Assembly: GCA_021108035.1 (NCBI GenBank)
Contig: JAIORQ010000113.1
Coordinates: forward strand, 1 to 58,425
Reading direction: 5' to 3'
DNA from: Bacteroidales bacterium
GTDB taxonomy: Bacteria; Bacteroidota; Bacteroidia; Bacteroidales; JAADGE01
Length of the DNA: 58,425 bases
The notes beneath the pieces were generated by a model. The model was not told where the DNA came from, did no database searches, and was given only the letters and a program-made list of their open reading frames with translations. The first letter of the stretch is position 1; every line of letters starts with the position of its first letter. Position numbers and translations under genes: made by a program. Shown one piece after another: positions 28,101 through 37,900 of the stretch.

Positions 28101-29814
28101 TCTTGTTTATAATAACTTGATCGACTCCAAATAAAGTCATTTGATTTGTTCTTATATCAAAAACGGCATTTATCAGTGGAAATAACTCTGATTCTCTTTT
28201 TGCCCCGAAAGAAATAATATTTATAACATCATAATCTTTTTTATCAAAAAAATATTTTATATAGTCGTATAGTTTTTCATTTACAGTTACAAGCTTCGTA
28301 TTAGGGTTATAATCAAGAAATCCTTCATACCACAAGCCCATCAACCTGTGCACAGTTCCGGCTTGAGACTGTTTTATATATTTTGCATAATCTTTGGCAT
28401 AAAAAGATCTTGAATCTATTTTTTTGGTATATTTTTTTAAATCAAACAACGGATTTTTAGTTTCATACATTTGGTGTTTTGTAAAATCTTGTTTTGTAAA
28501 ATAATCCAAAGATTTAAAACTTGCTTCATTCCCAAGTCTTGAATAAAAACGTATAAGAGAGTCTCCGGTTGTCCAAGAGATGTTATCAGCAAAAATATAC
28601 ATCTTTTGATAAGAATTATAAAACGGACGATTCCCTGTTCCTTTCGAATTTCTTGAGAATGAAAAATTTCCTTCATTTATCTCTAAAAAAACATTAGGAT
28701 GAATAATTGAATCATTATTTGCAATATATAAAGTAATTGCACATAAGTTAGATTTAATTTTGTTATCCAATGAAGAAAATCCGGTTGACTTTGCTTTTAA
28801 AAACTTTTTTCCTTTATTTCGATATTCAGCAACTGCCGGTTTGCTTTCAGTTCCTACATATTTTAATGTCTTACCGTACATTTCAATGCCGCTAAAGAAT
28901 TTTATGTTTTTATAATTACTTTTAATTTCATAATCATTTCTGTATGAGCGAAACTGAGGGTATTTACCTTCTTTAAATGCTCTCATGGAAGCCTTATGAT
29001 GTATTTTTCCCGAAATTTGATAATCTAAAACTTCTTTATTTGTAAAAGTAACTGAATCAGCGGTAAACTCGGTCTTTCTCATGTTTATAGTGTAATTATT
29101 TAATTGCACATTAATAACTGCCGGAGAATATCCGTATCTGTCCCAAGTTATTTTACCTTTTTTTCCTGTCCATTTTGAATTAATTATATCATACGTCCCC
29201 AATGTATTTTTAATGCTTATTGTGTCATTATCAGGGCTATATGCTTCAATATTACTTGAAGAAGTTTTAATTGTAAACTTTTTGTTTTTTGAGTCAAACT
29301 TAAACGAATAAGTTCCCTTAGTGATCTTCCATTTTGATGTTGTTGTCAAAGAAAGACAGTTCCGGTCAATCAAATTAAAAATATTATTAATAAAACTTTC
29401 TACAGTTGAAGAAGTAACATGTGGTGAGTTTATCATATAGTTTAACATTGATAACCAAGGCATAAAATTTGATTCATCTTGATTTTTTAAGAGGACAACA
29501 GAATTTATAAAATAACGCATGGTTTTATCCTTACTAAACTTTTTTTTAAGGTGATAATTCAGTATGTCAGTAATAATTATTCTGTTATTTTTTTTAAATT
29601 TCGATATCCAAATATCTCCCAATGCATTAATTAAGGAATCAAGTTCATAAGCTGCTTGGTCTTTAGTAAGATCAGCATTATTAATATTATAATATGTTTT
29701 CAATTCAGATATAATACTATCTCGACTAAAAACATTTTGCGTTTGAGAGTAACTGAATTTGGCTCCTGTTAAGAGAATCAAGAATGATATAAGAAAAAGC
29801 TTTTTTTTATTCAT
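25147..29814 (-). CDS. Very large secreted protein of unknown function (1555 aa)
   Basis: The signal peptide is about 1-23 (…GAKFSYSQ). The rest is rich in beta-strands and aromatic residues, with recurring W-TG-x(2-4)-I motifs (SKWTGKKGKITW, ISWTTGDSLIRF, LIWHTGESKINL) and many 'F/Y-x-G' turns. This suggests a repetitive beta-structure such as stacked OstA/LptA-like strands. There is no T9SS tail; instead it ends in a ~22-residue run of Asp/Glu. No catalytic motif is recognised. It is probably a conserved Bacteroidota cell-envelope protein. The gene is monocistronic and diverges from the small membrane-protein gene. Confidence 0.75.
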   Translation of the reverse strand: MNKKKLFLISFLILLTGAKFSYSQTQNVFSRDSIISELKTYYNINNADLTKDQAAYELDSLINALGDIWISKFKKNNRIIITDILNYHLKKKFSKDKTMRYFINSVVLLKNQDESNFMPWLSMLNYMINSPHVTSSTVESFINNIFNLIDRNCLSLTTTSKWKITKGTYSFKFDSKNKKFTIKTSSSNIEAYSPDNDTISIKNTLGTYDIINSKWTGKKGKITWDRYGYSPAVINVQLNNYTINMRKTEFTADSVTFTNKEVLDYQISGKIHHKASMRAFKEGKYPQFRSYRNDYEIKSNYKNIKFFSGIEMYGKTLKYVGTESKPAVAEYRNKGKKFLKAKSTGFSSLDNKIKSNLCAITLYIANNDSIIHPNVFLEINEGNFSFSRNSKGTGNRPFYNSYQKMYIFADNISWTTGDSLIRFYSRLGNEASFKSLDYFTKQDFTKHQMYETKNPLFDLKKYTKKIDSRSFYAKDYAKYIKQSQAGTVHRLMGLWYEGFLDYNPNTKLVTVNEKLYDYIKYFFDKKDYDVINIISFGAKRESELFPLINAVFDIRTNQMTLFGVDQVIINKRKKVGFVPHNKTFTIDENRNMYFSGRLRVGLADFYGDNFAFNYDNYDISFTKSDSLVYRVWDKDLSESGEKVKAKFLTSTIENVTGKVRIDVKSNKSGAKEIKQFPKFNCIDTSYVYYDKRNKHGSVYPRETFYFENYPFEHDSLLYIRKDKLEIRGVMVAGNIFPKFEDTLKVQKDYSLGFLHRTAEGGMKLFNGRISLSAQNSTMHSYIRLSNNGLEANGIAKWNNTTIATSDFTIYPDSLSALADEIEISEYINEETYAEFPQVKGKLVETRWDAVNDVVRYKTTGIPVDMYDGRAKFSGTFEYRPKSLTGKGRAIVNEGTITAEDFSFNKNSFFSDKADIVLKEKDSNNKDVIIKNMKSLVDINSSKAVFQSLEEEESSVTFVSNEYISYPDHLIWHTGESKINLNYNTNKFTNYVYSKEKVLLDSAYLIDVCRFDKSLFAPAYGDLKFVSTNTDQDSLMFFGSRANYSTVNKKLITKDVMKIIVADIVVKPSSDVVISDNGEMEKLLNTTVKARGIHNITNVDIKINSSKKYVASSGIYQYEDMNNSLQNINFDNITYDQNKKATVAHGFIEQYQEFTLNPWFDYYGDVYFNATKDRLRFEGFAKLIHKCPTTPKWFYFKTDIDPDSVYLPLAPRLHSDLETNKARIFADIMSSKDSVHTFPVFLSTDPYGTSESILSLRDSSYYVAYNEDDNKYIITTLEKFNNKTLPGNYLDLKRSNCIVNGEGDISYSKSIKVNDLGGKGSLRFDMNSGEVTMQTLTYLDFFFNKKSLNILSEKLLTNISLNAVRVNENAYKKPMYMFLGIDKTDQMLLEMSENVGKPKKFPEELNKTFVFTNLYFKWDPVSKSFKSMGKIGISNINNQMINKYVKGYIQIKKRRTGDKIYIYFETSDKEWFFFSFSGGIMRTISSVHEYNVAIEELKTKDKKIKTDKGIFNYMMTNNETKNLFIYEFTGEHPAIDDFDDDEEDDDIDYDDEDIED

Positions 29815-29857
29815 TTATAATATTTTTAATTAAAATCTTATATTATTTTTGCAACGA

Positions 29858-30145
29858 ATGAGTAAAGATAATAAAAATACAAGAAAAAATTTAGTAAAAA
29901 TATTAAAAACACTCGCTGCAATTGCATTAATTGCAATAATAACTTATTCAATTATGGCGATTATTACTCACTTTTCATTAAATTTTGAATCAGAAAATTA
30001 CAAATTTAATACAAGTCTAAAGTCAATATTTGATACTGAAACTGCAATTTATAAGTTTTTTTTCGGTTTTATGATTCTTAATATATCTTGGCTTTTTATA
30101 TCTGTGTCAATCTTTTTTTTAAAGAAACTCATTATTAAAAAATAA
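29858..30145 (+). CDS. Small two-TM membrane protein
   Basis: A 95-residue protein from ATG 29858 (the open frame begins at TTG 29849, inside a -7-like TATTTTTG box at 29844-29851). Two hydrophobic helices (about 17-42 and 64-90) and basic ends are visible. It is not recognised, and could be unrelated to its large divergent neighbour. Confidence 0.5.
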   Translation: MSKDNKNTRKNLVKILKTLAAIALIAIITYSIMAIITHFSLNFESENYKFNTSLKSIFDTETAIYKFFFGFMILNISWLFISVSIFFLKKLIIKK

Positions 30146-30286
30146 ATATGAATTCTTAATAGCTTTAATTTTTTCAGAATTCTGATTCCAAATAATGAAA
30201 TTCATTTTCACAGATAATTTTGCGATTTGCAAGGACAGTTGACAACTTGCAATGCAAGCTTGAAACAAGTTAAAGGCAAGTTCTGT

Positions 30287-30328
30287 AACAATCTAACAAT
30301 GAAACAATGAAACAATATAACAATGTAA
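30287..30328. repeat. ACAATG-type direct repeat array
   Basis: Consecutive AACAATCTAACAATGAAACAA-like units belong to the same family as 1593-1659 and 20714-20762, but without a clear opposite arm here. The array contains the start codon of the next CDS (30307). Confidence 0.6.
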
Positions 30329-31416
30329 TATATATATATCCTGACAATGTCGGCTTTTTTTCAAAAACTCCGAAAATATTTATTTTATTATTAATAATTC
30401 TTTTATCGTTCGAGGTAATTTATTCCCAAAAAATAAAAGATTATGAATTTATGCGCGGTGATATGAGAATCATGTTTTACAACGTTGAAAATCTTTTTGA
30501 TATTTTTGATGATACACTTAAAAATGATGAAGCTTTTACTCCGGATGGAGTTCGTTATTGGAATAAGGGCAGATATTATAAAAAAATTAACAATATTTCA
30601 AAAGTAATAACTGCAATTGGTCAATGGGAACTTCCGGAAGTTATTGGATTATGTGAGATTGAAAACAGAAAAGTATTGGAAGATTTGATAAAAAAAACTG
30701 CATTAAAGAAGTACCCGTATCGAATCATTCACAAAGAATCTCCCGATAACAGAGGAATTGATGTTGGTTTCATTTATCGAAAAGATAAGTTTAATCCGAT
30801 TGAATATGAGGCAATAAGAGTAAACTTCCCGTTTGATGAAAACAGACCTACACGTGATATTCTTTATGTTAAAGGATATAATAATTATAAAGATACATTA
30901 CATTTTTTTGTAAATCACTGGCCTTCAAGATGGGGTGGCCAATTAGAAACAGACAGAAAAAGAATTTTTGTGGCATCAGTTTTAAAACATAAAGTTGATT
31001 CATTATTTAATAGTGATATTGACCCGAAAATTATCATAATGGGTGATCTTAATGATTATCCGGATAATACTAGCGTACTGAAAACATTGGATGCTAATAT
31101 TAATTTTGAAAATATAAATTCTGAAGAATTATATAATTTAGCCTATTTTTTGCAAGAAATTAAAAGAAAAGGAACACATAAATATGACGGTGAATGGGGT
31201 GTTCTTGACCAAATCATTATTTCAGGTTCACTATTGAATAATGAGAACAAAATATATATGACAGTTGATGATGCACATGTTTTTGATGCACCTTTTCTTC
31301 TCGAAGAAGATAAACATTTCATCGGTAAAAAACCATTCAGAACATACATAGGATTTAAATTTCATGACGGATACAGTGATCATTTACCGGTTTACATTGA
31401 TCTTCATAAAAATTAA
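30307..31416 (+). CDS. Endonuclease/exonuclease/phosphatase-family protein, secreted
   Basis: A 369-residue EEP-fold hydrolase. Visible motifs are FYNVENLFD (metal site), CEIENR, NRGIDVGFIYR, NHWPSRWGG, IMGDLNDYP and YSDHLPVY. A hydrophobic segment at about 23-40 (IFILLLIILLSFEVIYSQ) acts as signal peptide or anchor, so the enzyme is extracytoplasmic. The first ~12 codons (KQYNNVIYIYP) come from the ACAATG repeat array, so the annotated start may be a secondary one. The substrate is unknown. Confidence 0.85.
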   Translation: MKQYNNVIYIYPDNVGFFSKTPKIFILLLIILLSFEVIYSQKIKDYEFMRGDMRIMFYNVENLFDIFDDTLKNDEAFTPDGVRYWNKGRYYKKINNISKVITAIGQWELPEVIGLCEIENRKVLEDLIKKTALKKYPYRIIHKESPDNRGIDVGFIYRKDKFNPIEYEAIRVNFPFDENRPTRDILYVKGYNNYKDTLHFFVNHWPSRWGGQLETDRKRIFVASVLKHKVDSLFNSDIDPKIIIMGDLNDYPDNTSVLKTLDANINFENINSEELYNLAYFLQEIKRKGTHKYDGEWGVLDQIIISGSLLNNENKIYMTVDDAHVFDAPFLLEEDKHFIGKKPFRTYIGFKFHDGYSDHLPVYIDLHKN

Positions 31417-31433
31417 TAAAGAAAGTTCAAAGA

Positions 31434-31953
31434 GTTCAAAAGCCTGCCCCGCACTTGTTTCGGGGTTTAAAGTATTTTTAAATGAGTTTTAATAAAGTTA
31501 AAAGATTTGAAGATTTAATTGTTTGGCAAAAAGCAAGAATTTTAGCAAAAGAGGTTTATATACTATCAAAAAGAAAGGGAATTAGTGAGGATTTTGGTCT
31601 TAAAAAACAAATTTTAAATTCAAGTGGTTCAATTCCTGATAATATTGCAGAAGGTTTTGAAAGAAACGGTAATAAAGAATACAAACAATTTTTATCAATA
31701 GCAAAAGGATCAGCCGGAGAACTTCGTTCTCAATTCTACAGAATATATGACAGAGAAATTCTTAATGAAGAAGAATTCAATTATTTTAAAAATTCAGTTG
31801 TTGAAATCAGTAAAATGCTTAACAGCATGATGAATATAATCTCAAGTTCAAATTTTAAAGGAACAAAATACAAATAAACTTTAAACTTTCCTGTCTGCCG
31901 TCAGGCAGGGAACTCTTTGAACCCCGAAACAAGTGCGGGGCAGACTTTTGAAC
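31434..31953. repeat. Inverted repeat enclosing the four-helix-bundle gene
   Basis: A 24-base segment at 31444-31467 (starts CTGCCCCGCAC, ends TTTCGGGGTT) is perfectly complementary to 31920-31943. The match extends outward with one mismatch through GTTCAAAAG (31434-31442 and 31945-31953). The right side continues as tandem 'actttgaa' units (31946-31990). The pair exactly brackets the CDS at 31482-31877. Confidence 0.75.
31482..31877 (+). CDS. Four-helix-bundle protein (23S rRNA intervening-sequence type)
   Basis: A 131-residue all-helical protein of the S23/IVP family. Conserved features are FEDLIVWQKA (about 9-18), SSGSIPDNIAEGFER (about 47-61), QFLSIAKGSAGEL and a helical C-terminus. Such proteins were first noted in 23S rRNA intervening sequences and are scattered as single genes in Bacteroidota; the diversity-generating-retroelement protein Avd shares the fold. 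No reverse transcriptase is nearby. It is surrounded by an inverted repeat, which suggests a transposable unit. Confidence 0.88.
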   Translation: MSFNKVKRFEDLIVWQKARILAKEVYILSKRKGISEDFGLKKQILNSSGSIPDNIAEGFERNGNKEYKQFLSIAKGSAGELRSQFYRIYDREILNEEEFNYFKNSVVEISKMLNSMMNIISSSNFKGTKYK

Positions 31954-31998
31954 TTTGAACTCTTTGAACTTTGAACTTTAAACTTTAAAACTATACCT

Positions 31999-33528
31999 AT
32001 GCCTGACAAAATAATAATTTTAGATTTCGGATCACAATATACAAGGCTAATTGCAAGAAAAATTCGTGAACTTAATGTTTATTGTGAAGTATATCCGTAC
32101 GATCATTTTCCTGAAATTGATGAGTCCGTCAAGGGAGTTATCTTATCAGGCAGTCCGTTGTCTGTCAGAGGCAAAAATGCTCCAATACCCGATCTGTCAC
32201 TAATTACGGGTTTAAAGCCCTTACTTGGTATATGTTACGGAGCTCAATATTTAGCACATAATTACGGTGGTAAAGTAACTTCCTCGGAATACAGAGAATA
32301 CGGCAGAGCAAATTTAAAATACATAAATAATAAAAGCCCTGTTTTTAAAGATATTAAAATTAATACTCAAGTTTGGATGTCACATGCCGACACTATTGTG
32401 AAAATTCCGGAAAACTTTGAGATTACAGCAAAAACAGAAGATATTGAAGTAGCTGCATTTAAAGTTAAAAATGAAAATACCTACGGATTGCAGTTTCATC
32501 CTGAAGTATATCATACAACAGACGGACAAAAAATATTGAAGAATTTTGTTGTTGATGTTTGCAAAGCAAAACAAGATTGGACTTCGGATTCTTTTATTGA
32601 TTCAACTGTTAAAAATTTGAAGTCAATTCTGCGAGATGATAAAGTTGTATTAGGTTTATCGGGAGGTGTTGATTCAACAGTAGCGGGAGTTCTTCTTGAC
32701 AAAGCAATCGGGAAGAACATGACTTGCATTTTTGTAGATAACGGCTTATTGAGAAAAAATGAATTTCAAGATGTACTTAAGTCATATGAAATTCTCGGTT
32801 TAAATGTAACAGGTGTTGATGCAAAAAATGAATTCTATGAAGCATTAAAAGGAATATCTGATCCTGAACAGAAGAGAAAAGCAATCGGAAAAAAATTTAT
32901 TGATATTTTTGATAAAGAAGCTGCAAAATTAGAAGACATTAAATGGTTAGCACAAGGAACAATATATCCCGATGTTATTGAATCTGTTTCTGTTAAAGGT
33001 CCTTCGGCAACAATTAAATCGCATCATAATGTAGGAGGATTACCGGATTTTATGAAATTAAAGATTGTTGAGCCTTTAAGATTACTTTTTAAAGATGAAG
33101 TAAGAAGAGTAGGTAAAGCATTAAATATTCCCAAAGAGTTTATAGGCAGACATCCGTTTCCCGGTCCCGGCCTCGGGATAAGAATTCTTGGTGATATTAC
33201 TCCTGAAAAAGTTACAATATTGCAAGATGCTGATGATATTTATATCAATGAATTAAAAGATTCAGGTTTATACGATGATGTTTGGCAGGCAGCTACAATA
33301 CTTCTTCCGGTAAAATCTGTGGGTGTTATGGGAGATGAAAGAACCTATGAAAGTACTGTTGTCTTAAGAGCAGTAGGTTCAACCGACGGAATGACAGCAG
33401 ATTGGTCTCATCTTCCTCATGAATTTCTGGCAAAAGTGTCTAACAAAATAATAAATCGCGTAAAAGGCATAAACAGAGTAGTTTACGATATCAGCTCAAA
33501 GCCGCCGGCAACTATTGAATGGGAGTGA
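31999..33528 (+). CDS. guaA: GMP synthase (glutamine-hydrolysing)
   Basis: A 509-residue enzyme converting XMP to GMP. The N-terminal class-I glutamine amidotransferase has the nucleophile Cys79 in GICYGAQYL and FHPEV (about 166-170) for the His-Glu pair. The ATP pyrophosphatase P-loop is [10 protein letters not shown] (about 218-227). The C-terminal dimerisation domain ends [20 protein letters not shown], the family signature. Length is normal. Confidence 0.97.
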   Translation: MPDKIIILDFGSQYTRLIARKIRELNVYCEVYPYDHFPEIDESVKGVILSGSPLSVRGKNAPIPDLSLITGLKPLLGICYGAQYLAHNYGGKVTSSEYREYGRANLKYINNKSPVFKDIKINTQVWMSHADTIVKIPENFEITAKTEDIEVAAFKVKNENTYGLQFHPEVYHTTDGQKILKNFVVDVCKAKQDWTSDSFIDSTVKNLKSILRDDKVVLGLSGGVDSTVAGVLLDKAIGKNMTCIFVDNGLLRKNEFQDVLKSYEILGLNVTGVDAKNEFYEALKGISDPEQKRKAIGKKFIDIFDKEAAKLEDIKWLAQGTIYPDVIESVSVKGPSATIKSHHNVGGLPDFMKLKIVEPLRLLFKDEVRRVGKALNIPKEFIGRHPFPGPGLGIRILGDITPEKVTILQDADDIYINELKDSGLYDDVWQAATILLPVKSVGVMGDERTYESTVVLRAVGSTDGMTADWSHLPHEFLAKVSNKIINRVKGINRVVYDISSKPPATIEWE

Positions 33529-33532
33529 AAAA

Positions 33533-33686
33533 GCAGTAGGCAGTAGGCAGTTCGCAGTCAGTATGTGAAATTTGACAATCATTTGTATAAACAGCTTATT
33601 TTTAACTGATTATAAGTTTATGCCAGTAAACACAACTGACAGCGAACTGAAGACTGTTGACTGCCTACTGCGGACTGCCTACTGCC
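33533..33686. repeat. CAGTAGG hairpin between guaA and moxR
   Basis: The left arm (33533-33561: GCAGTAGG tandem then CGCAGTCAG) pairs with the right arm (33636-33686), which carries the CTGCCTACTGC units. The right arm ends one base before the moxR stop codon, between convergent genes. It is probably a bidirectional terminator-like repeat. Confidence 0.7.
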
Positions 33687-34673
33687 CTAAGGAACTTCAA
33701 CCGCATTCAAAATCCCCGTAATAATATCTTCAGAAGTAATATTTTCTGCTTCGGCTTCATAAGTCAATCCGATTCTGTGTCTCATAACTTCTTTACATAT
33801 GGCTCTCACATCTTCAGGGAATACGGCTCCTCTGTGTTGAATAAAGGCATATGCTTTTGCAGCTAATGCCATGTTTATGCCTGCTCTCGGAGATCCGCCA
33901 AAAGAGATGAAATTTTCATAATCATTAAGACCGTATTCTGAAGGGTATCTTGATGCAAAAACAATATCAATAATATACTTTTCAATTTTTTCGTCCAAAT
34001 AAATATCCTTAACAATATTTCTTGCTTTTAAAATATCATCTATAGATAACAGTGTTCTTGTTTCGGGCAAGTTTTTTGAAATATTTTGTCTTATAATTAA
34101 TTTTTCTTCCTCTTTTTTAGGATAATCAATTATTACTTTTAGCATAAAACGGTCAACTTGAGCTTCCGGTAAAGGGTAAGTTCCTTCCTGCTCAATGGGA
34201 TTTTGAGTTGCTAATACCAAAAAAGGCTCATCTAATTTATAGGTATTTTCACCTATTGTAATTTGCTTTTCCTGCATTGCTTCCAATAATGCACTTTGAA
34301 CTTTTGCAGGTGATCTGTTTATCTCATCAGCAAGAATAAAATTTGCAAACAAGGGACCCTTTTTTGTAATAAACTCTTCCGTTTTATGGCTGTATATCAT
34401 AGTTCCGATTAAATCAGCCGGCAGAAGATCGGGTGTAAATTGTATTCGACTGAATTTGGCATTTATAATTTTTGCCAAAGATGTTACAGCCAATGTTTTA
34501 GCCAATCCCGGAACACCTTCCAATAAGATATGTCCGTTTGTCAGCAGTGCAATAAGCAAATTATTTACCATGTGTTTTTGGCCTATTATAACTTGGCTCA
34601 TTTCCTTTTTTAAGGTATTAATAAAAACACTTTCTGTTTTTATTTTTTCATTTAGTTCTTTTATATCAATCAT
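33687..34673 (-). CDS. MoxR-family AAA+ ATPase
   Basis: A 328-residue AAA+ chaperone-like ATPase. Walker A is GVPGLAKT (53-60), Walker B FILADEINR (about 111-119), then ATQNPIEQEGTYPLPEAQ (sensor region) and a C-terminal lid domain with the SPRA motif. MoxR proteins usually work with a DUF58/vWA partner encoded next to them; none follows here, because the next gene downstream on this strand is absent (guaA converges). Role inferred as metallo-complex or membrane-protein maturation. Confidence 0.9.
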   Translation of the reverse strand: MIDIKELNEKIKTESVFINTLKKEMSQVIIGQKHMVNNLLIALLTNGHILLEGVPGLAKTLAVTSLAKIINAKFSRIQFTPDLLPADLIGTMIYSHKTEEFITKKGPLFANFILADEINRSPAKVQSALLEAMQEKQITIGENTYKLDEPFLVLATQNPIEQEGTYPLPEAQVDRFMLKVIIDYPKKEEEKLIIRQNISKNLPETRTLLSIDDILKARNIVKDIYLDEKIEKYIIDIVFASRYPSEYGLNDYENFISFGGSPRAGINMALAAKAYAFIQHRGAVFPEDVRAICKEVMRHRIGLTYEAEAENITSEDIITGILNAVEVP

Positions 34674-34802
34674 CTTAAGTAATTATTTTTATTTGGATAT
34701 CAGCATTTTAACAAGTATATCATTTTATTAAAGCATTGTGTCATTTTAGCATTATCTCTTTAATTCCGACAAAAATAAAAAAGCTTTAGCAGATACATAA
34801 TT

Positions 34803-34900
34803 TTTTCTGTTAAATTGCGAATATTTTTATGCAACTCATTTAACTTTATGTTATCTGTTACTATTAAATATCATTTTATTTATTAAATAAAAATTATATT
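34803..34900 (+). promoter_or_regulatory. Duplicated leader/promoter region of the first C25 protease gene
   Basis: These ~98 bases (ctgttaaattgcgaatattt ... ttatttattaaat) recur before the second protease gene at 38723-38822 with few changes. A -7-like TATTTTTA lies at 34822-34829. Conservation up to the start codon shows the gene duplication included the regulatory leader, implying shared control. Confidence 0.6.
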
Positions 34901-37900
34901 ATGAGAAAATTATTACTTACTCTGCTTATTACAATCTTATGGATTTCAATCGGTTTTGCACAAAAAGATGTAATTCTGTTGAACTCATACAAAAGTTCAG
35001 TTGAAATGACTGAAAAAAGGTATGAAAAATTAAGCCTGTCTTTTAATTATACACAGATCAAGAGTTTTACGGTTGATACTAAAGAAGGTAATTTTGATGA
35101 AATTATTATCCCCGGGGCATACTTTACCGGAGAAATAGGTACGCCGAAATTGCCTGCTTCAAAAAAATTAATTGATATTCCTTTTGATGCAGAAATCAGT
35201 ATCAAAATATTAAATTATACAGTTAATGAATATAATTTGAAAGATTATGGTATAAGCCATAAAATTATGCCTGTTCAACCGGATGTAAAAAAAGATGAAG
35301 ATCCTACAGATGTAAAATTCGAATATGATAAAGGATCATATGAAACGAAAGGGTATATAACACCCGAATTGGTTGATGTAGAAATACTCGGTATTATGAG
35401 GGGCGTTCGTATAGCACGTTTAACCGTTTCACCGGTAAGTTATAATCCTGTTGAAGATAAAATAAAAGTATATAATAATATTGAATTTGAGATTCAATTT
35501 AATAACAGCAATATTGCTAAAACCGAATATATTAGTCAAGCTGCATATTCACCCTTTTTTGAGCCTGTTTATCAACAATTGTTAAACAGTAAAAATGTAA
35601 TTGACGATCATCCTGATCTGACAAAATATCCTGTAAAAATGATGATCCTTTCAGATAGAATGTTTGAAACAGCTTTAGCACCTTATATTGCTTGGAAAAC
35701 TAAAAAAGGCTTTGAACTTATTGTAAATTATACTGACGAAGGATATTCAACAGTTAATGAAATTAAAGCATGGGTTCAAACACATTATGATGCCGGAACA
35801 CCTGAAGACCCCGCTCCTTCTTTCTGTTTGTTTGTGGGAGATGTTGCTCAAATACCTGCTTCTCAAGTCGGTGTTCAGTCCGGAAAACAAACTGATCTTT
35901 ATTATTTCAGCCAAGATGGTGATTATTTTCCTGAAATGTATTACGGCAGATTTTCTGCAAATGATTTACCGGAATTGCAGCCGATTATAGATAAAACATT
36001 ATATCATGAACAATATGAATTTGCTGATCCCGCTTATTTGGATGATGTTACATTAATTGCAGGTTATGATAGTTACTGGAATACCAGAATCGGACAACCT
36101 ACTGTACAATACGGTACTCAAAATTATTTTAATGCATCTTACGGATTTACTAATGTAAATGATTATTTGGATTCATACACCGGTTGTTATGATAATGAAA
36201 GAATATCAGTTTCTTTTATCAATTATACGGCTCATTGTAATCAAACATCATGGGGTACTCCGAATCTGACAATTTCAGATATAAATGCAATGACAAATAC
36301 AAATAAGTATCCTCTTGCAGTAGGTAATTGTTGTTATTCTGCCGATTTCGGATATAGTGAATGTATAGGTGAAGCTTGGATAAGAGCTGAAGATAAAGGA
36401 GCTGTTGCTTATATAGGTTCTTCTCCGTCTTCTTTATGGTTTGAAGATTTCTATTGGGCTGTCGGTGCATTTCCGCTTCAAGGCAATAATGACGGTTATG
36501 TTCCTACATTCGAAGAAACTACACTTGGTGTTTATGATGCTATGTTTGTAAGTGACTATGTAACAGTTGATGCAACAGTATTTCTCGGTAATCTTGCTGT
36601 AACTGAAGTTGATGTTCAAGGATGGCCTCAACAGTCAAATCCTACATGTTATTGGGAAGGATACAATTGCTTGGGGGATCCTTCTTTAGTTCCGTTTTAC
36701 ACTCAAGGTGAAACAAATACTGTAAGTCATTTATCTACTTTACCCATTGGTATGGTTACATATGAAGTTTCAGCTGAACCCGGTTCTTATGTTGCAATTT
36801 CAAAAGACGGTGTTCTTCACGGTGCCGCACTTGTTGACGCATCAGGAACTGTTGATGTGCCTATAACACCAATAACCACAGGAGGCGATGTTGATATTGT
36901 CGTAACAAAACCTCAATATATACCATATATAACAACTGTGCCTGCAGCTGCACTTGAAGGCCCTTATATGGTTGTTGACAGTTATGTTAACGAAGTTGAT
37001 TATGGTCAATCAGTAAATTTAGATATTGTATTGGAAAATGTTGGTGAAGACGATGCAACAGGTGTTTCTGTAACAGTTACAACTTCTGATGCTAATGCAA
37101 ATATTACAAACGAAACATATGATTATGGTGATATTGCAGCCGGTGCAACAAGTTCTGCAAGTTCCGGAGCTTTTACTTTAACTGTTGCCGATGATCTTGA
37201 AGATCAATATTCTGTTGCTGTTGATATTGCAATTACTGACGGTAATAAAACCCTTTGGGAACAAACTAAAAATGTTACTGTTAACGCTCCGATTCCGCAA
37301 GTAGCTTTTAACGGAATAAATGATACTGAAGGCGATTTAGTATTTACTTCTGCTCCTGTAACCGCAATTGATGAAGGAGCTGCATATAACTATAATATTT
37401 CTGTTCTCGTAATTGGCGGAAATGATAATAGCATGCTTGATGCGGGTGAAATAGTAGGTGTTTTTGTAAACGCAGGAAATGCCGGTCACGCAAGCTTTGT
37501 TAATGCAACTTGCACATTATCATCAACAAGTGAATATGTTACAGTAAATACTGACGAATATTATCTCGGAACTATTGCTGCAGGTCAAACTTTCACACCG
37601 ACATTTAGTATTACTGTTGATGAAAGTACTCCGACCGGTACTGTTGTTGATTTAACTTTTACTCTTACAGGCGGAGAATATTCTGAAACAATTACTGTGA
37701 ATCTTTCTGTAGGACTTCAAATTGAAGATTTTGAAACAGGAGATTTTTCTGCTTATCCTTGGACTATGAGTGGAAATGCCGATTGGACAATTGATGCTGA
37801 TGCACACGGGGGAACATATTCTGCAAAATCCGGAAACATAAGCGATAATCAAGAATCAGAAATTTCAGTAACGATCAATGTTGCAGATGAAGGTGAACTT

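Noticed and set aside
31482-31877. Diversity-generating retroelement accessory protein (Avd)
   Set aside because: The fold is shared, but there is no reverse transcriptase or template/variable repeat near the gene.
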